Positions 29,204 to 37,804 of a stretch of 64,000 nucleotides of DNA are shown here, in pieces. Numbering within the stretch: the stretch's first letter is position 1; each line of letters begins with the position of its first letter. The notes below the pieces were generated by a model that made no database searches, was not told the origin of the DNA, and saw only the letters and a list, made by a program, of their open reading frames with translations. Made by a program: the position numbers and the translations under genes. The DNA comes from Candidatus Binatus soli (GTDB taxonomy: Bacteria; Desulfobacterota; Binatia; Binatales; Binataceae): positions 1 to 64,000 of the forward strand of contig DLMJ01000037.1 in NCBI GenBank assembly GCA_002479255.1, read 5' to 3'.

Positions 29204-30271
29204 CTACCACCCCAGGAAATGCACCGCGATGATGACGTTGGTCACCGCGAACGACGCCGGGATCACCCATCGCGAGTACCTGCGAATCCGCATCCCCAAA
29301 TCGCGCCGCGCCTCCGAGCGATGCGTCACGTGGACCGTCATCAGTTCCACCACCGCAAGGAAAACATAGATGTAGCACTCCAGGAAAAACGCATCGATGT
29401 ACGTCAGGTAGGGCAGCCGCGGCATCGTCGCGGAGATCGCAAACGCGAACGCAATCACAGTCAGAATCGTCGTGACCGCGACCTGGACCTGGTTCGACAG
29501 GTCGTTCTCCTCGATCCAGAAGACCGCCCACGACAAAAACACCATCAGCAGCAGCGGCAGGAACACTTTCCACAAATAGAAGCTCGAGCGCCGCTCGACG
29601 TCGATTTCGAACCTGGCTTCCGGCATGGTGAGCCCGCCGTAGGTCGGCGCGATAAGCAGCTCCGAGTGCATCGAGGTCAGATGCCACTGCGCCAGCGAGG
29701 AGTAGGTCTTGAATTCGCTGGCGGTCCACGTCGAGGTTTCGTCCTGACGGAACTTCATCCGCGGTCCGTCCACCAGGAAGGGATGGATGATGACTATCAG
29801 CCGCTGCTGATCGAACGGGAAGCGTCTCAGGTCGAACTTCGACGACAGGCTTGCGCTGAAGCGCTCCGCGTATCTCACCGTGCCGTCCGGGCTTACCATG
29901 ATCGCGATTTCGCTGCGCGAGCGGGGAGCCGCGGCGTTGATCATCTCCAGTTGAGGCACCCAGATCTGCCCATTCGCGTAGCTGCGCATCCGGTCGTCAG
30001 GTCCCTCCGGGGCATGGGCGAGCCGCTGGTCGATCCATCGCGCATACAGGTAGCCGTCGAGCCGAAACTGCTCGCTGACTTCGTCGATCGCGGCGATATT
30101 GATGACATGCAGGCCGATCACGACGTCGATCGGTTTGCCGTTTTCAAATGGCGGTTGCAGGATCGGATCGGTCGCGATGCCGGTCGGAGTTTGTGCCGCG
30201 TGGGCCGCTACCGGCGACAGCGTCGCGCCGACTACGATTGCAAGCGCAAAAGCAACGATCCCCAGCCGCAT
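29204..30271 (-). CDS. bacterial pentameric ligand-gated ion channel (Cys-loop receptor homologue)
   Basis: 355 residues in the GLIC/ELIC architecture. A signal peptide (1-26, ending AHA) is followed by a beta-sandwich extracellular domain (about 35-228) with ARWIDQRL and the conserved RRFPFDQQ (149-156, equivalent to the Cys-loop start but without cysteines). Four helices follow: M1 231-253, M2 259-282, M3 291-314, M4 333-353. M2-M3 reads SATMPRLPYLTYID, closely like GLIC's PKTPYMTY. By alignment, pore positions are Ser259 (-2'), Gln263 (2'), Thr267 (6') and Leu270 (9'). GLIC has Glu at -2', so cation selectivity is not assured here. Ligand unknown. Confidence 0.9.
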   Translation of the reverse strand: MRLGIVAFALAIVVGATLSPVAAHAAQTPTGIATDPILQPPFENGKPIDVVIGLHVINIAAIDEVSEQFRLDGYLYARWIDQRLAHAPEGPDDRMRSYANGQIWVPQLEMINAAAPRSRSEIAIMVSPDGTVRYAERFSASLSSKFDLRRFPFDQQRLIVIIHPFLVDGPRMKFRQDETSTWTASEFKTYSSLAQWHLTSMHSELLIAPTYGGLTMPEARFEIDVERRSSFYLWKVFLPLLLMVFLSWAVFWIEENDLSNQVQVAVTTILTVIAFAFAISATMPRLPYLTYIDAFFLECYIYVFLAVVELMTVHVTHRSEARRDLGMRIRRYSRWVIPASFAVTNVIIAVHFLGW

Positions 30272-30277
30272 TCCGGC

Positions 30278-31762
30278 TCAGCCTTCCGGCGCAAGCATTT
30301 TGTCCGCCCGCACCAGCCGGTCGAACTCCTCTCCCTTGAGCAGCTTCAACCCAATCGTGGCCTCGCGCAGCGTGATTCCTTCCGCGTGAGCCTTCTTGGC
30401 GACCTTCGCCGCGTTGTCGTAGCCGATATGCGGGCTCAGCGCCGTCACCAGCATCAACGAATTTGCGACGTTGCGCTGTAGCTGTTCGCGATTCGGCTCG
30501 ATCCCTTCGACGCAGTACTTGCTGAACGACGCGCACGAATGCGCCAGCAGCTTCGTCGAATGCAAAAAATTGTGGATGATGATCGGTTTGAAGACGTTGA
30601 GCTCGAAATTCCCCTGCGAGCCGGCCATCGTGATCGCCGTGTCGTTGCCGATCGTCTGGATGCAGACCATCGTCATCGCCTCGCTCTGCGTCGGGTTCAC
30701 CTTGCCCGGCATGATCGACGAGCCCGGCTCGTTCTCCGGCAGGATTAATTCTCCCAGGCCGGTGCGCGGTCCCGAGCCCATCCAGCGGACGTCGTTGGCG
30801 ATCTTCATCAGCGAAACCGCCAGCGTCTTGAGCGCTCCAGAAGCCGCCACCAGCGCATCGTGCGCCGCCAGCGCCGCAAACTTGTTCGGCGCCGACTTAA
30901 ACGGCAGCCCCGTGTACGCCGCGATCTTTGCAGCCGTGCGATCCGCAAACTCCCGATGCGTATTGAGCCCGGTGCCGACCGCCGTGCCGCCAATCGCCAG
31001 TTCGAGTAAGTCCGGCAGCGCCGCTTCGATTCGCTTCAAATCGTAGTCGAGCTGCGAGACGTAGCCCGAGAATTCCTGCCCCAGCGTCAGCGGCACCGCA
31101 TCCATCAGATGCGTGCGGCCGATCTTCACGATGCCGGCGAACTCGGCGGCTTTGCGGGCGAGCGCGTCGCGCAGCTTTCGCAGCGACGGAATCAGGTCGT
31201 GCGTGACTTCCTCGGCTGCCGCAATATGCATCGCAGTCGGAAAAGTGTCGTTCGACGACTGCGACATGTTCACGTCGTCGTTGGGATGGATCGGCTTTTT
31301 GCTGCCGAGCACGCCGCCGGCCATCTCGATCGCGCGATTCGAGATGACTTCGTTGGCGTTCATGTTGGTCTGCGTGCCGCTGCCGGTCTGCCAGATGCGC
31401 AGCGGAAAGTGATCGTCAAGTTTGCCCGCGATCACTTCTTCGGCGGCCGCGGTCACCAGCTTGGCCTTGTCGGGCGGCAACTTGCCGAGATCGCGATTAA
31501 CTTCCGCCGCCGCCTTCTTCAAAATCCCGAACGCGCGCACCACCGAACGCGGCATCCGATCGAATCCGATCGCGAAGTGCAGCAGAGATCGCTCGGTCTG
31601 CGCCCCCCAGTAGCGGTCGCACGCGACCTCGATCGCACCCATGCTGTCGGTTTCGACGCGCTTGCCGGTCTGCGGCGCCTTGCCGGCCCCGGCCGGCGTC
31701 GCGGTCACTGCGCGCTTGGCGATGCTGGCCTTGCGCATCTTTGATCTCGAATTTGTTGCCAT
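30278..31762 (-). CDS. fumC: class II fumarate hydratase
   Basis: 494 residues. The enzyme interconverts fumarate and malate in the TCA cycle. Signatures: ETDSMGAIEVACDRYWGAQT, NMNANEVISNRAIE, HPNDDVNMSQSSNDTFPTAM, KIGRTHLMDAVPLTLGQEF and the catalytic loop GSSIMPGKVNPTQSEAM. It has a basic, Ala-rich N-terminal extension of about 35 residues (MATNSRSKMRKASIAKRAV) that most bacterial fumarases lack; a later start is possible, but no ATG lies between. It ends 6 bases before the ion-channel gene on the same strand, so the two may share a transcript. Confidence 0.95.
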   Translation of the reverse strand: MATNSRSKMRKASIAKRAVTATPAGAGKAPQTGKRVETDSMGAIEVACDRYWGAQTERSLLHFAIGFDRMPRSVVRAFGILKKAAAEVNRDLGKLPPDKAKLVTAAAEEVIAGKLDDHFPLRIWQTGSGTQTNMNANEVISNRAIEMAGGVLGSKKPIHPNDDVNMSQSSNDTFPTAMHIAAAEEVTHDLIPSLRKLRDALARKAAEFAGIVKIGRTHLMDAVPLTLGQEFSGYVSQLDYDLKRIEAALPDLLELAIGGTAVGTGLNTHREFADRTAAKIAAYTGLPFKSAPNKFAALAAHDALVAASGALKTLAVSLMKIANDVRWMGSGPRTGLGELILPENEPGSSIMPGKVNPTQSEAMTMVCIQTIGNDTAITMAGSQGNFELNVFKPIIIHNFLHSTKLLAHSCASFSKYCVEGIEPNREQLQRNVANSLMLVTALSPHIGYDNAAKVAKKAHAEGITLREATIGLKLLKGEEFDRLVRADKMLAPEG

Positions 31763-31974
31763 CTTTTATATCCCCTGTTGGATTTCCAACGCCCTCGCGG
31801 CGACTATTCTAACCCGGCTGGCGCGCGATGACAGTGGTTCCCCATCGCGATTCGCCCCGGATGCTCTTTTCAAAGGCGCTGTGCCGATATAGGTTATGTC
31901 GCATACTTTGACAATAGCGGCTAATTTTAGATCGAGATATTTTTAAGCACTGATTTTAGGAGAAATTGCCAACC
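31763..31974. other. divergent promoter region, fumC / ferredoxin
   Basis: This region must contain promoters for both genes. A TTGACA at 31908-31913 and AT-rich sequence to 31945 lie before the ferredoxin start, but no good -10 hexamer has the right spacing. TTAGGAG (31956-31962) is the ferredoxin ribosome-binding site. Confidence 0.4.
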
Positions 31975-32328
31975 ATGCCTTGGACGATTACCCGTCTTTG
32001 CCGCGACTGCGTTGACACCGGATGCGTCAGCGTGTGTCCCGTCGATTGCATCTATGAATACGTCGGCGCCGACAAGGAAAAATTCCCCAACCAGCTCTAC
32101 ATCGATCCCGACGAATGCATCGATTGCGGCGCCTGCGAGCCCGAATGTCCTTGGGAGGCGATTTTCGAGGAGCCGGCTGTTCCCGACGTCCTCAAGGACG
32201 ACATCGCGCTCAACCACGCTTTGCTCGAAATCAAGGATCAGTTCAAGGTGATGCCGTTCAAAAAGGTCGAACACCCGACGCCCGAGCAGATCGCCGAGAA
32301 CAAGAGAAAATGGGGCGTCGAACCCTGA
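31975..32328 (+). CDS. 2[4Fe-4S]/[3Fe-4S] ferredoxin (FdxA-like)
   Basis: 117 residues. The first cluster motif is CRDCVDTGCVSVCPVDC and the second is CIDCGACEPECPWEAI. In the first, the spacing with C-x2-C-x4-C-x3-C resembles seven-iron FdxA ferredoxins, in which one cluster is [3Fe-4S]. The 50-residue C-terminal tail (PFKKVEHPTPEQIAENKRKW) is also FdxA-like. It carries low-potential electrons between soluble enzymes. The ATG at 31975 is preferred over an in-frame TTG at 31966 because AGGAG lies 12 bases ahead of it and the family begins MPWTIT. Confidence 0.92.
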   Translation: MPWTITRLCRDCVDTGCVSVCPVDCIYEYVGADKEKFPNQLYIDPDECIDCGACEPECPWEAIFEEPAVPDVLKDDIALNHALLEIKDQFKVMPFKKVEHPTPEQIAENKRKWGVEP

Positions 32329-32418
32329 ACGCCCGCCCTGTCCACATACCCCGGCGAGGGCGCGTAGCGCCCGCAGGTCCCGCGCTCTTCTCTGGGCTGC
32401 TAATGCAGACGCGTATCG

Positions 32419-32865
32419 CTACTGCGTGATGACCATTGCCGCCGTGCGGGTGAGCGGGATGGTGACCGAGGAGACCAAACTCGTCAGCGGCGGGTAGTTG
32501 TAGGTGACGACCACGGTAACCACGCTCCCGGGATTGTTGTTCGGCGCCCAGGTCGTGGTGACGGTCAACGAACTCGTCTTCAGCACGTCGACGACGAGAC
32601 CGTCCACGTAAGTCTGAACGCCGGCCGCCGACACGGGCGTCGTCGCGGTCGATCCATGGACCGTCGCATAGCGAACAGCCTGCTGGGCGCTGTAACAAAC
32701 AAAGTCGTAGCAATAGAGCGCCAGTGCGAAGTTGATGATCCCGAAAAACAGGGTCAGGCACGGCGTGAGCACCAGCGCGAACTCGGCCATCGCCTGTCCC
32801 CGGTGCGAGCATCGGATCGCGGCGCGCAACCATCGCCGCCATAGCTTGATGCCGCTCGCGTTCAT
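32419..32865 (-). CDS. TadE-like pilus assembly protein (second copy)
   Basis: 148 residues. The TadE motif is RGQAMAEFALVLTPCLTLFFGIINFALALY at about 22-51: a short basic leader, Glu at position 5 of the pilin-like segment and one membrane helix. TadE/TadF are minor pseudopilins of the Flp/Tad pilus, processed by TadV. It ends the three-gene tad-like run and starts 4 bases after the previous gene's stop. No TadA ATPase, TadB/C platform or secretin is present here. Confidence 0.85.
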   Translation of the reverse strand: MNASGIKLWRRWLRAAIRCSHRGQAMAEFALVLTPCLTLFFGIINFALALYCYDFVCYSAQQAVRYATVHGSTATTPVSAAGVQTYVDGLVVDVLKTSSLTVTTTWAPNNNPGSVVTVVVTYNYPPLTSLVSSVTIPLTRTAAMVITQ

Positions 32866-32869
32866 TTGA

Positions 32870-33367
32870 TTATTGGACGACGCGCATAACGGCTTTGCCG
32901 GGCACTGTCATAGTCGGCAGGATGCCCATGAAATTGACGAGCGGCGCGTACGGGGCGCTGGTGTTGACCTGCGTGTACAGCAATCGATGGTTGCCGGAGC
33001 AGTCGGTTGACAGACACGTCGATGCGCTCCCGTTGGCGCATTGACAGAAGTGAGTCGCGGTCGCCGTCATCCCGACAATATTCGGTGCGTTGCTGGCCGC
33101 CGCCGCCTCCATCCCGGCGTTATCGGCCGCGGTCGAGAGATTCTGCGAACCGTACTGAACGCCGGCGCGCGCCGCGTTTGAAACCGAAATCGCGATGTAG
33201 AACGCGCGGCCCATTTCCACCACCAGCAGGAACATCATCAGCAGCAACGGCAGACTGAGCGCGAGCTCCACCGATGCCTGCCCGCGCGTGCGCCCGCCAT
33301 GCCGTCGCATCCAACCGGTCGCGCGCAAAGATTCAACAGGCTCCGGGAATCGCGGTATCGTACTCAT
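32870..33367 (-). CDS. TadE-like pilus assembly protein (first copy)
   Basis: 165 residues, with the TadE motif TRGQASVELALSLPLLLMMFLLVVEMGRAFY and the following SVSNAARAGVQYGSQN, a standard TadE stretch. The C-terminal part contains four cysteines (CQCANGSASTCLSTDC) that may form disulphides outside the membrane. The start ATG overlaps the TadG-like stop by 4 bases (ATGA), so the genes are translationally coupled. Confidence 0.88.
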   Translation of the reverse strand: MSTIPRFPEPVESLRATGWMRRHGGRTRGQASVELALSLPLLLMMFLLVVEMGRAFYIAISVSNAARAGVQYGSQNLSTAADNAGMEAAAASNAPNIVGMTATATHFCQCANGSASTCLSTDCSGNHRLLYTQVNTSAPYAPLVNFMGILPTMTVPGKAVMRVVQ

Positions 33368-34656
33368 TCGGCCAGTATCGTTCCTTTTATCGGTGAGCCG
33401 TTTGTCAGCGAGGAATAGTTGTTGCCCACCGTCGAGTTGCCGTTAATCACCACCTTGTCCGACACCAGGATGCTGTAGCCGTTGACGGCGCTGTTTCCGT
33501 TGTACGTAACCGCCGTCGTCGCGAAGTAGATCGCCCCGTTGAAAGTCGAACTCGAATTTCCGGTTATCGTGCTGCCCGCCGCGGTGCTCGGAATCGAGCG
33601 ATCCTGAAAGAACAGGATTCCCGCCAGCGAACCCGAGGTCGGCGCACTGAAATTCACCGTCGAGTTGCCATTCAGCGCAATTGCCCCGTAACCACCCGTC
33701 CCCGTCGTGTTGTAAAACGTCACTCCCGTGCCGGTCATCACCGAGTTGCCAGTTATCGTCATGCCGCCACCGGCGAGCACGTAGGTTCCCGCGTTAAAAT
33801 TCAGCCAGGAATTGCCGCTGACCGAGATACCGCCGCAATAGGTGCCGGCATAGAGCTGGTAGGGACTGCCACTGCTCCCCGTGTTCCCACTCAGCGAAAA
33901 CGAGCTGTGGGCGCACGAGCCGACGGTGGGCTCCGTTAGGTATGCCAGCGGATCGGACGCTGCAATCACCGCGGTCTTCGGCGTCGGCGTAAAACTGACG
34001 TTGCCGCTGGAGGTGTAGTTGCCCACGACCCCGATGGTCGGCGCGGTGATCGTCACGTTGCCGGTCACCGCAAGACCGTTCGAGGCGCTCGAGTCCACCA
34101 GCACACCGCAGCCGCTCTGTATGGTGACGTTGCCGGTGACCGACATCGCGCTCGTGGCTGTCGGATCCAGCACGTAGACGCAGTTGGGCCCGTTGCCCTC
34201 ATACGCGACCCCGCGCGCCGACACGCTGATCGAGCTGACTCCGAGCAGGCGCAGAAAATAAGTCGGCTCGGGCATGGTGACGATCGCCTCGACGTACGCC
34301 GTGTTTGACGTATTCGGTCCCATGCTCGGAGGATTGTTGATGGCTACGGTGACGCCGCTTTGGCCGTTGGTGAATCCGTTGGTCGCCGCGTCCGCTTTGC
34401 CCGCCGCCACCGCGTCGCCATAATTCAGTTCCTGCGCGCTGGCCATCGCCGCACTGTCCGCCGCCGTCTGCATCATGCTCCTTTGGTCTTGCATGAAGCT
34501 GAAATCGGCGACGACAGCAATCATGCCCAGGAGCGCCACCAGCGCGACGCAGATCAGCACCATCACCTGGCCGCTTGCGCTCGCCGCCACCGTCAGCGCG
34601 TTATCCGTATCCCGACGCACTGCCTTGCGATGCGCCGCTGGAAACTTGCTCATCAT
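33364..34656 (-). CDS. TadG-like pilus assembly protein with Gly-Asn repeats
   Basis: 430 residues. The N-terminal TadG/Flp region GQVMVLICVALVALLGMIAVVADFSFMQDQRSMMQTAADSAAMASAQEL is typical (membrane helix plus the DxxxxxxxRxxLQxAADAAALA-type pattern). The C-terminal 280 residues are unusual: a ladder of VTGN, SGNS, NGNS and TGNS units suggesting a right-handed beta helix exposed at the surface. Starts at 34740 and 34653 are also possible; 34656 has GGAG 6 bases ahead. It is first of the three-gene operon, in which a TadE pair follows. Confidence 0.82.
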   Translation of the reverse strand: MMSKFPAAHRKAVRRDTDNALTVAASASGQVMVLICVALVALLGMIAVVADFSFMQDQRSMMQTAADSAAMASAQELNYGDAVAAGKADAATNGFTNGQSGVTVAINNPPSMGPNTSNTAYVEAIVTMPEPTYFLRLLGVSSISVSARGVAYEGNGPNCVYVLDPTATSAMSVTGNVTIQSGCGVLVDSSASNGLAVTGNVTITAPTIGVVGNYTSSGNVSFTPTPKTAVIAASDPLAYLTEPTVGSCAHSSFSLSGNTGSSGSPYQLYAGTYCGGISVSGNSWLNFNAGTYVLAGGGMTITGNSVMTGTGVTFYNTTGTGGYGAIALNGNSTVNFSAPTSGSLAGILFFQDRSIPSTAAGSTITGNSSSTFNGAIYFATTAVTYNGNSAVNGYSILVSDKVVINGNSTVGNNYSSLTNGSPIKGTILAE

Positions 34657-34875
34657 CCGTCCGCTCCAGCCTACAAAGCACCGCCCGTGCCATCGGATTA
34701 GTCTCCCGATCGCTACGCCATGCGCGGCAATATGTCCCAAGCTGACTGCGGACTGTCCGATTATGACTCTACCGAAGGAAGGCCGACCGCTTGCCGGTCG
34801 GCAGGTGAGGCTCCAGACGCGGAGAAGGCGGAGGAACCGAATTTCTTACTGACCGGCGTGCAGGGGATGACCCCC
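34657..34875. other. intergenic region with strong hairpin, tadG-like / jag
   Basis: No gene is visible. A hairpin with stem GCCGACCG / CGGTCGGC and loop CTTGC lies at 34782-34802. It is not followed by a T run, so it is not a standard terminator. The string AGGTGAGGCTCC just after it resembles the core of an M-box riboswitch, but the rest of that fold is missing (see rejected items). Confidence 0.4.
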
Positions 34876-35910
34876 TCACACTATTCGCTTCTGCCCGTGC
34901 TTGAATCCGCCCTGTTCGCCAAGAGCTTCGTTGCCGCGCTCGGGCTGCTCTCGCTCGCGCTCGCGTTCAGGCTCGCGCCGCCGTCCCTGCGGCTGTCCCT
35001 CTCCGCGCGGCTCGCGACGGCCGCTCTCGGTAGGCACTATCTCGATCGATCTCATCGATCCTTCACCGGCCGAGCGCGTCGTGATCATCGGATCTTCCTT
35101 GAGCGCCAGATGCACCACGCGCCGATCGCGCGCCGGCATCGGATCGAGTCGCACCGGCTTGTGCTCGCGCTTGGCCTTCTCACCCATCGACAGCGCCATC
35201 CGATGCAATTGCTGGCGGCGTCGCGCGCGATACGATTCAGTCTCGATTGAAATCGGCGCCGCATCCTTGATTCGCCGCGCCAGGATCCGATTCACGATGT
35301 ACTCCAGCGCGTCCAGGGTCTGTCCATGCCGCCCGATGAGGATTCCCGAACCGTCGCCCTTTATTTCGAGCTCGACCGTCTCCGCGTCCACTTCTATCTG
35401 CCGCACCTCGGTCCGCTCGCCCATCTGCTCGAGAATCTGCTTGAGGATTACCGTCGCCTCGCGGCGCTGCTCCTCGACATCCGCGCTTTTGCGCCCCGCC
35501 GCGCCGCCGTTTTCGTTGTTGTCCTTGTCACCGGCGGTCGCCGCCGGACTCGCGCTCCGCGCGCCGGCGCCGCTGGCGCGCGCGTCAATCCGGCCTCGGC
35601 CTTGATTCTCGCGCCCGCGAGCCCGCCGCTCAGGCCCGCCTTCCTTGCGCGCTGGCGCCGGCGCTTGCGCAACTTGGGAGACTTGCGGGTTCGATCCCGC
35701 TTCCCCGCCGCCGACGCCCGCCGCATCCGCGCTCTTGCGCGTCACTCGCACCCGCGCCTGCCGCGCGCCCATTCCGAGCACGCCCGCGCGCGGCGTGGCG
35801 AGCACTTCGATCGCAACCTCGTCCTCGCGCGCGCCGAGCTGTTCGAGGGCTTCCATGGTCGCTTCTTCTACCGAGGCGGCCGCTAATTCTATCGAGTCGT
35901 TATTGCTCAT
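34876..35910 (-). CDS. jag: Jag/KhpB RNA-binding protein
   Basis: 344 residues. The Jag-N domain starts SIELAAASVEEATMEALEQLG with GVLGMGARQARVRV. A long Ala/Gly/Arg-rich linker (about 70-165) follows, then a KH domain (VELEIKGDGSGILIGRHGQTLDALEYI, with the IGRxGxT loop) and an R3H domain (LHRMALSMGEKAKREHKPVRLDPMPARDRRVVHLAL). A basic Glu/Arg-rich tail ends the protein. It overlaps the yidC stop by 4 bases (ATGA). Jag/KhpB binds small and messenger RNAs and is often cotranscribed with yidC near oriC. The linker is longer than in most homologues. Confidence 0.93.
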   Translation of the reverse strand: MSNNDSIELAAASVEEATMEALEQLGAREDEVAIEVLATPRAGVLGMGARQARVRVTRKSADAAGVGGGEAGSNPQVSQVAQAPAPARKEGGPERRARGRENQGRGRIDARASGAGARSASPAATAGDKDNNENGGAAGRKSADVEEQRREATVILKQILEQMGERTEVRQIEVDAETVELEIKGDGSGILIGRHGQTLDALEYIVNRILARRIKDAAPISIETESYRARRRQQLHRMALSMGEKAKREHKPVRLDPMPARDRRVVHLALKEDPMITTRSAGEGSMRSIEIVPTESGRREPRGEGQPQGRRREPEREREREQPERGNEALGEQGGFKHGQKRIV

Positions 35911-37616
35911 GTAGCCGGGGCGTATTGTTGGAATTCGCGGTTGAGGAAATACTGCTGGATAACTCCCAGCAGGTTCGACGAAAAATAGTACAAAGCCAGT
36001 CCCGCCGGAAAGTTTATCAGCATGATCGTGAAAATCAGCGGCGTCAGCATCATCATCTTCTGCTGATTCGGATCCGGCGAGGTCGGCGTCATGTATTGCT
36101 GGAGGAAACTGGTCAGCCCCATCAGCAGCACCAGCACCGGCAGCCCGTGACAATGTACCATCGGCAGCTGCGGCAGTCCCGGTATATGCAGGCAGTCGGG
36201 CGTCGACAAATCATTGATCCAGCCGATAAACGGCGCGTGACGCAGCTCGACCGAGTTCAGCAGCGCCTCGTACAGCCCGATGAAAATCGGCAACTGCAGC
36301 GCCATCGGTGCGCACCCGCCCAGCGGGTTGACGTGATTGCGCTTGTAGAGATCCACCATCTCCTTCTGCAACTGCTCGTTGTTGTCCTTGTACTTCTCGC
36401 GCAGCCGCTCCATCTGCGGCTGCAGGCGCTGCATCTTCATCATCGAGCGCTGGCTTTTGATCGATATCGGCAGGAACGCAATCCGGATCGACACCGTCAA
36501 CAAAATAATATCGACCCCGTAGTTGGGCGCGATATAGTGAAATAGCTTCAGCGTGCGCAGAAAAATCAGCGCCAGGATTCCCGCCCAGCCGAAATCGATC
36601 GACTTGCTCAGCGCCGGATTTACCGCTTCCAGAGCCTCCAGCAGCTTCGGCCCCATGTAGATTTCGCTATGGATTCGCGCCGCGCCGTCGAACAGGATGC
36701 GCGCGATCGCCTCGTCACCCGCATACGCCATCGTAAGCATCCCGCTGGTCGGCGCCGAAGGCAGAAATACCGCCAGAAAGTACCGATCGCCGAAGCCCGC
36801 GTACGTGATCGCGCCCGCCACCGGCGGCACTCCCGTCTTCAGCTTCTTTTCGTTCTCGGTGTAAACCTTGTTCCCAACGTCGGCCTGCAGTTCCGGGATA
36901 TCGTAGTACCCCTGATGCGCCGTGAGGGGCTGGCTCATCGAGACGCCGATTTGATCCAGCGCCGGGCCCGCCGCGATCACCACCTCCATCGAAAACACGT
37001 AGCTGCTCGCCCGGAACGTGAAAGTCTTGGTGATAGTAGTGCCGTCTGCCGTCTTGGCGACAAAGACCGCCGTCGCGTCCGCTCCCTTGGCCGGCTTGAT
37101 TTGCGCGGGCGCAGCCGTCGCGTAGCTCAAATCGCGGTCATCGAACACCTGCCCGCCGCGGATCATCACCGCGCCGAGCGGCAGATGCCCTCCCGGCGGG
37201 ATCTGCACCATCTCGTAGGGCGGACTGTCCTTGGCCGCATCCTGCCGGTAACGCCGCAGGGTAAAACTCTTGAGCCGCGCGCCGTGAGTCGTGAACACCG
37301 CAACGTAAAAATCGGAATCCACCTCGACAGTTCTTTCGGCCGCGGCCGCCCCCGACGGCGCCATCGCGACCGACTGCTGCCCGCTTTCGACCGCGACGGT
37401 GGCGGATGCGCCGGGAGCCGCAACCCCGCTGGCGCTCGCAGACAGTCCGTTGCCGAGCGCCTGCCCCTGCGCAGCCTTGGCCGCTTTTGCCTGCTCGGCA
37501 GCCTGCTGCTGCTGTTCGGTAGGCGGCGGAAAAAATCGCTTCAACACCAGCTCCTGGTAGGCGACTACCAGTACTATCGACAGAACTACCGCGATCAGAA
37601 CTCGACTCGAATCCAA
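35907..37616 (-). CDS. yidC: membrane protein insertase YidC
   Basis: 569 residues in the long Gram-negative form: an N-terminal helix (DSSRVLIAVVLSIVLVVAYQ), a periplasmic beta-sandwich domain (about 90-330), then five helices with the conserved IKSQRSMMKMQRLQPQMERLREKYKD, LGGCAPMALQLPIFIGLYEAL and NFPAGLALYYFSSNLL. It inserts small membrane proteins such as subunit c of ATP synthase. The frame opens at 37655, but the extra residues (AAAAHADKE) are unlike the family. A TTG at 37616, 8 bases after AAGGA, gives the expected start. It is cotranscribed with rnpA, yidD and jag. Confidence 0.93.
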   Translation of the reverse strand: MDSSRVLIAVVLSIVLVVAYQELVLKRFFPPPTEQQQQAAEQAKAAKAAQGQALGNGLSASASGVAAPGASATVAVESGQQSVAMAPSGAAAAERTVEVDSDFYVAVFTTHGARLKSFTLRRYRQDAAKDSPPYEMVQIPPGGHLPLGAVMIRGGQVFDDRDLSYATAAPAQIKPAKGADATAVFVAKTADGTTITKTFTFRASSYVFSMEVVIAAGPALDQIGVSMSQPLTAHQGYYDIPELQADVGNKVYTENEKKLKTGVPPVAGAITYAGFGDRYFLAVFLPSAPTSGMLTMAYAGDEAIARILFDGAARIHSEIYMGPKLLEALEAVNPALSKSIDFGWAGILALIFLRTLKLFHYIAPNYGVDIILLTVSIRIAFLPISIKSQRSMMKMQRLQPQMERLREKYKDNNEQLQKEMVDLYKRNHVNPLGGCAPMALQLPIFIGLYEALLNSVELRHAPFIGWINDLSTPDCLHIPGLPQLPMVHCHGLPVLVLLMGLTSFLQQYMTPTSPDPNQQKMMMLTPLIFTIMLINFPAGLALYYFSSNLLGVIQQYFLNREFQQYAPAT

Positions 37617-37677
37617 AATCAGTTCCTTATCTGCATGGGCCGCCGCCGCGCGCACGGACTATTTCCTGACCAACCTG

Positions 37678-37787
37678 TTCTAACAGGGCGAAGCCCGCAT
37701 CCTGCGGCGATGCCGATCTTCTTAACATTGGGTGCAGGGGTTACCCCTGCCCAAGGAAGTGTGAAACCCACGGCGGGTTTCACATAC
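37678..37787. repeat. composite palindromic repeat, copy A
   Basis: TTCTAACAGGGCGAAGCCCG (37678 onward), then TGCAGGGGTTACCCCTGCCC and GAAACCCACGGCGGGTTTC. The same three blocks occur in the same order at 46545-46640. Each block is an inverted repeat. It fills the gap between the yidC start region and yidD, so it would be transcribed within the operon. Confidence 0.9.
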
Positions 37788-37804
37788 GATTTCGCATCTT
37801 CTCT

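Noticed and set aside
34781..34850. AGGTGAGGCTCC resembling the core of an M-box magnesium riboswitch
   Set aside because: The remaining conserved blocks are missing and no transporter gene lies downstream on that strand, so this looks like a chance 12-base match.
35686..35702. GGGTTCGATCCCGC as a tRNA T-loop
   Set aside because: It lies inside the Jag coding region with no acceptor stem or anticodon arm around it; no tRNA was found in the window.
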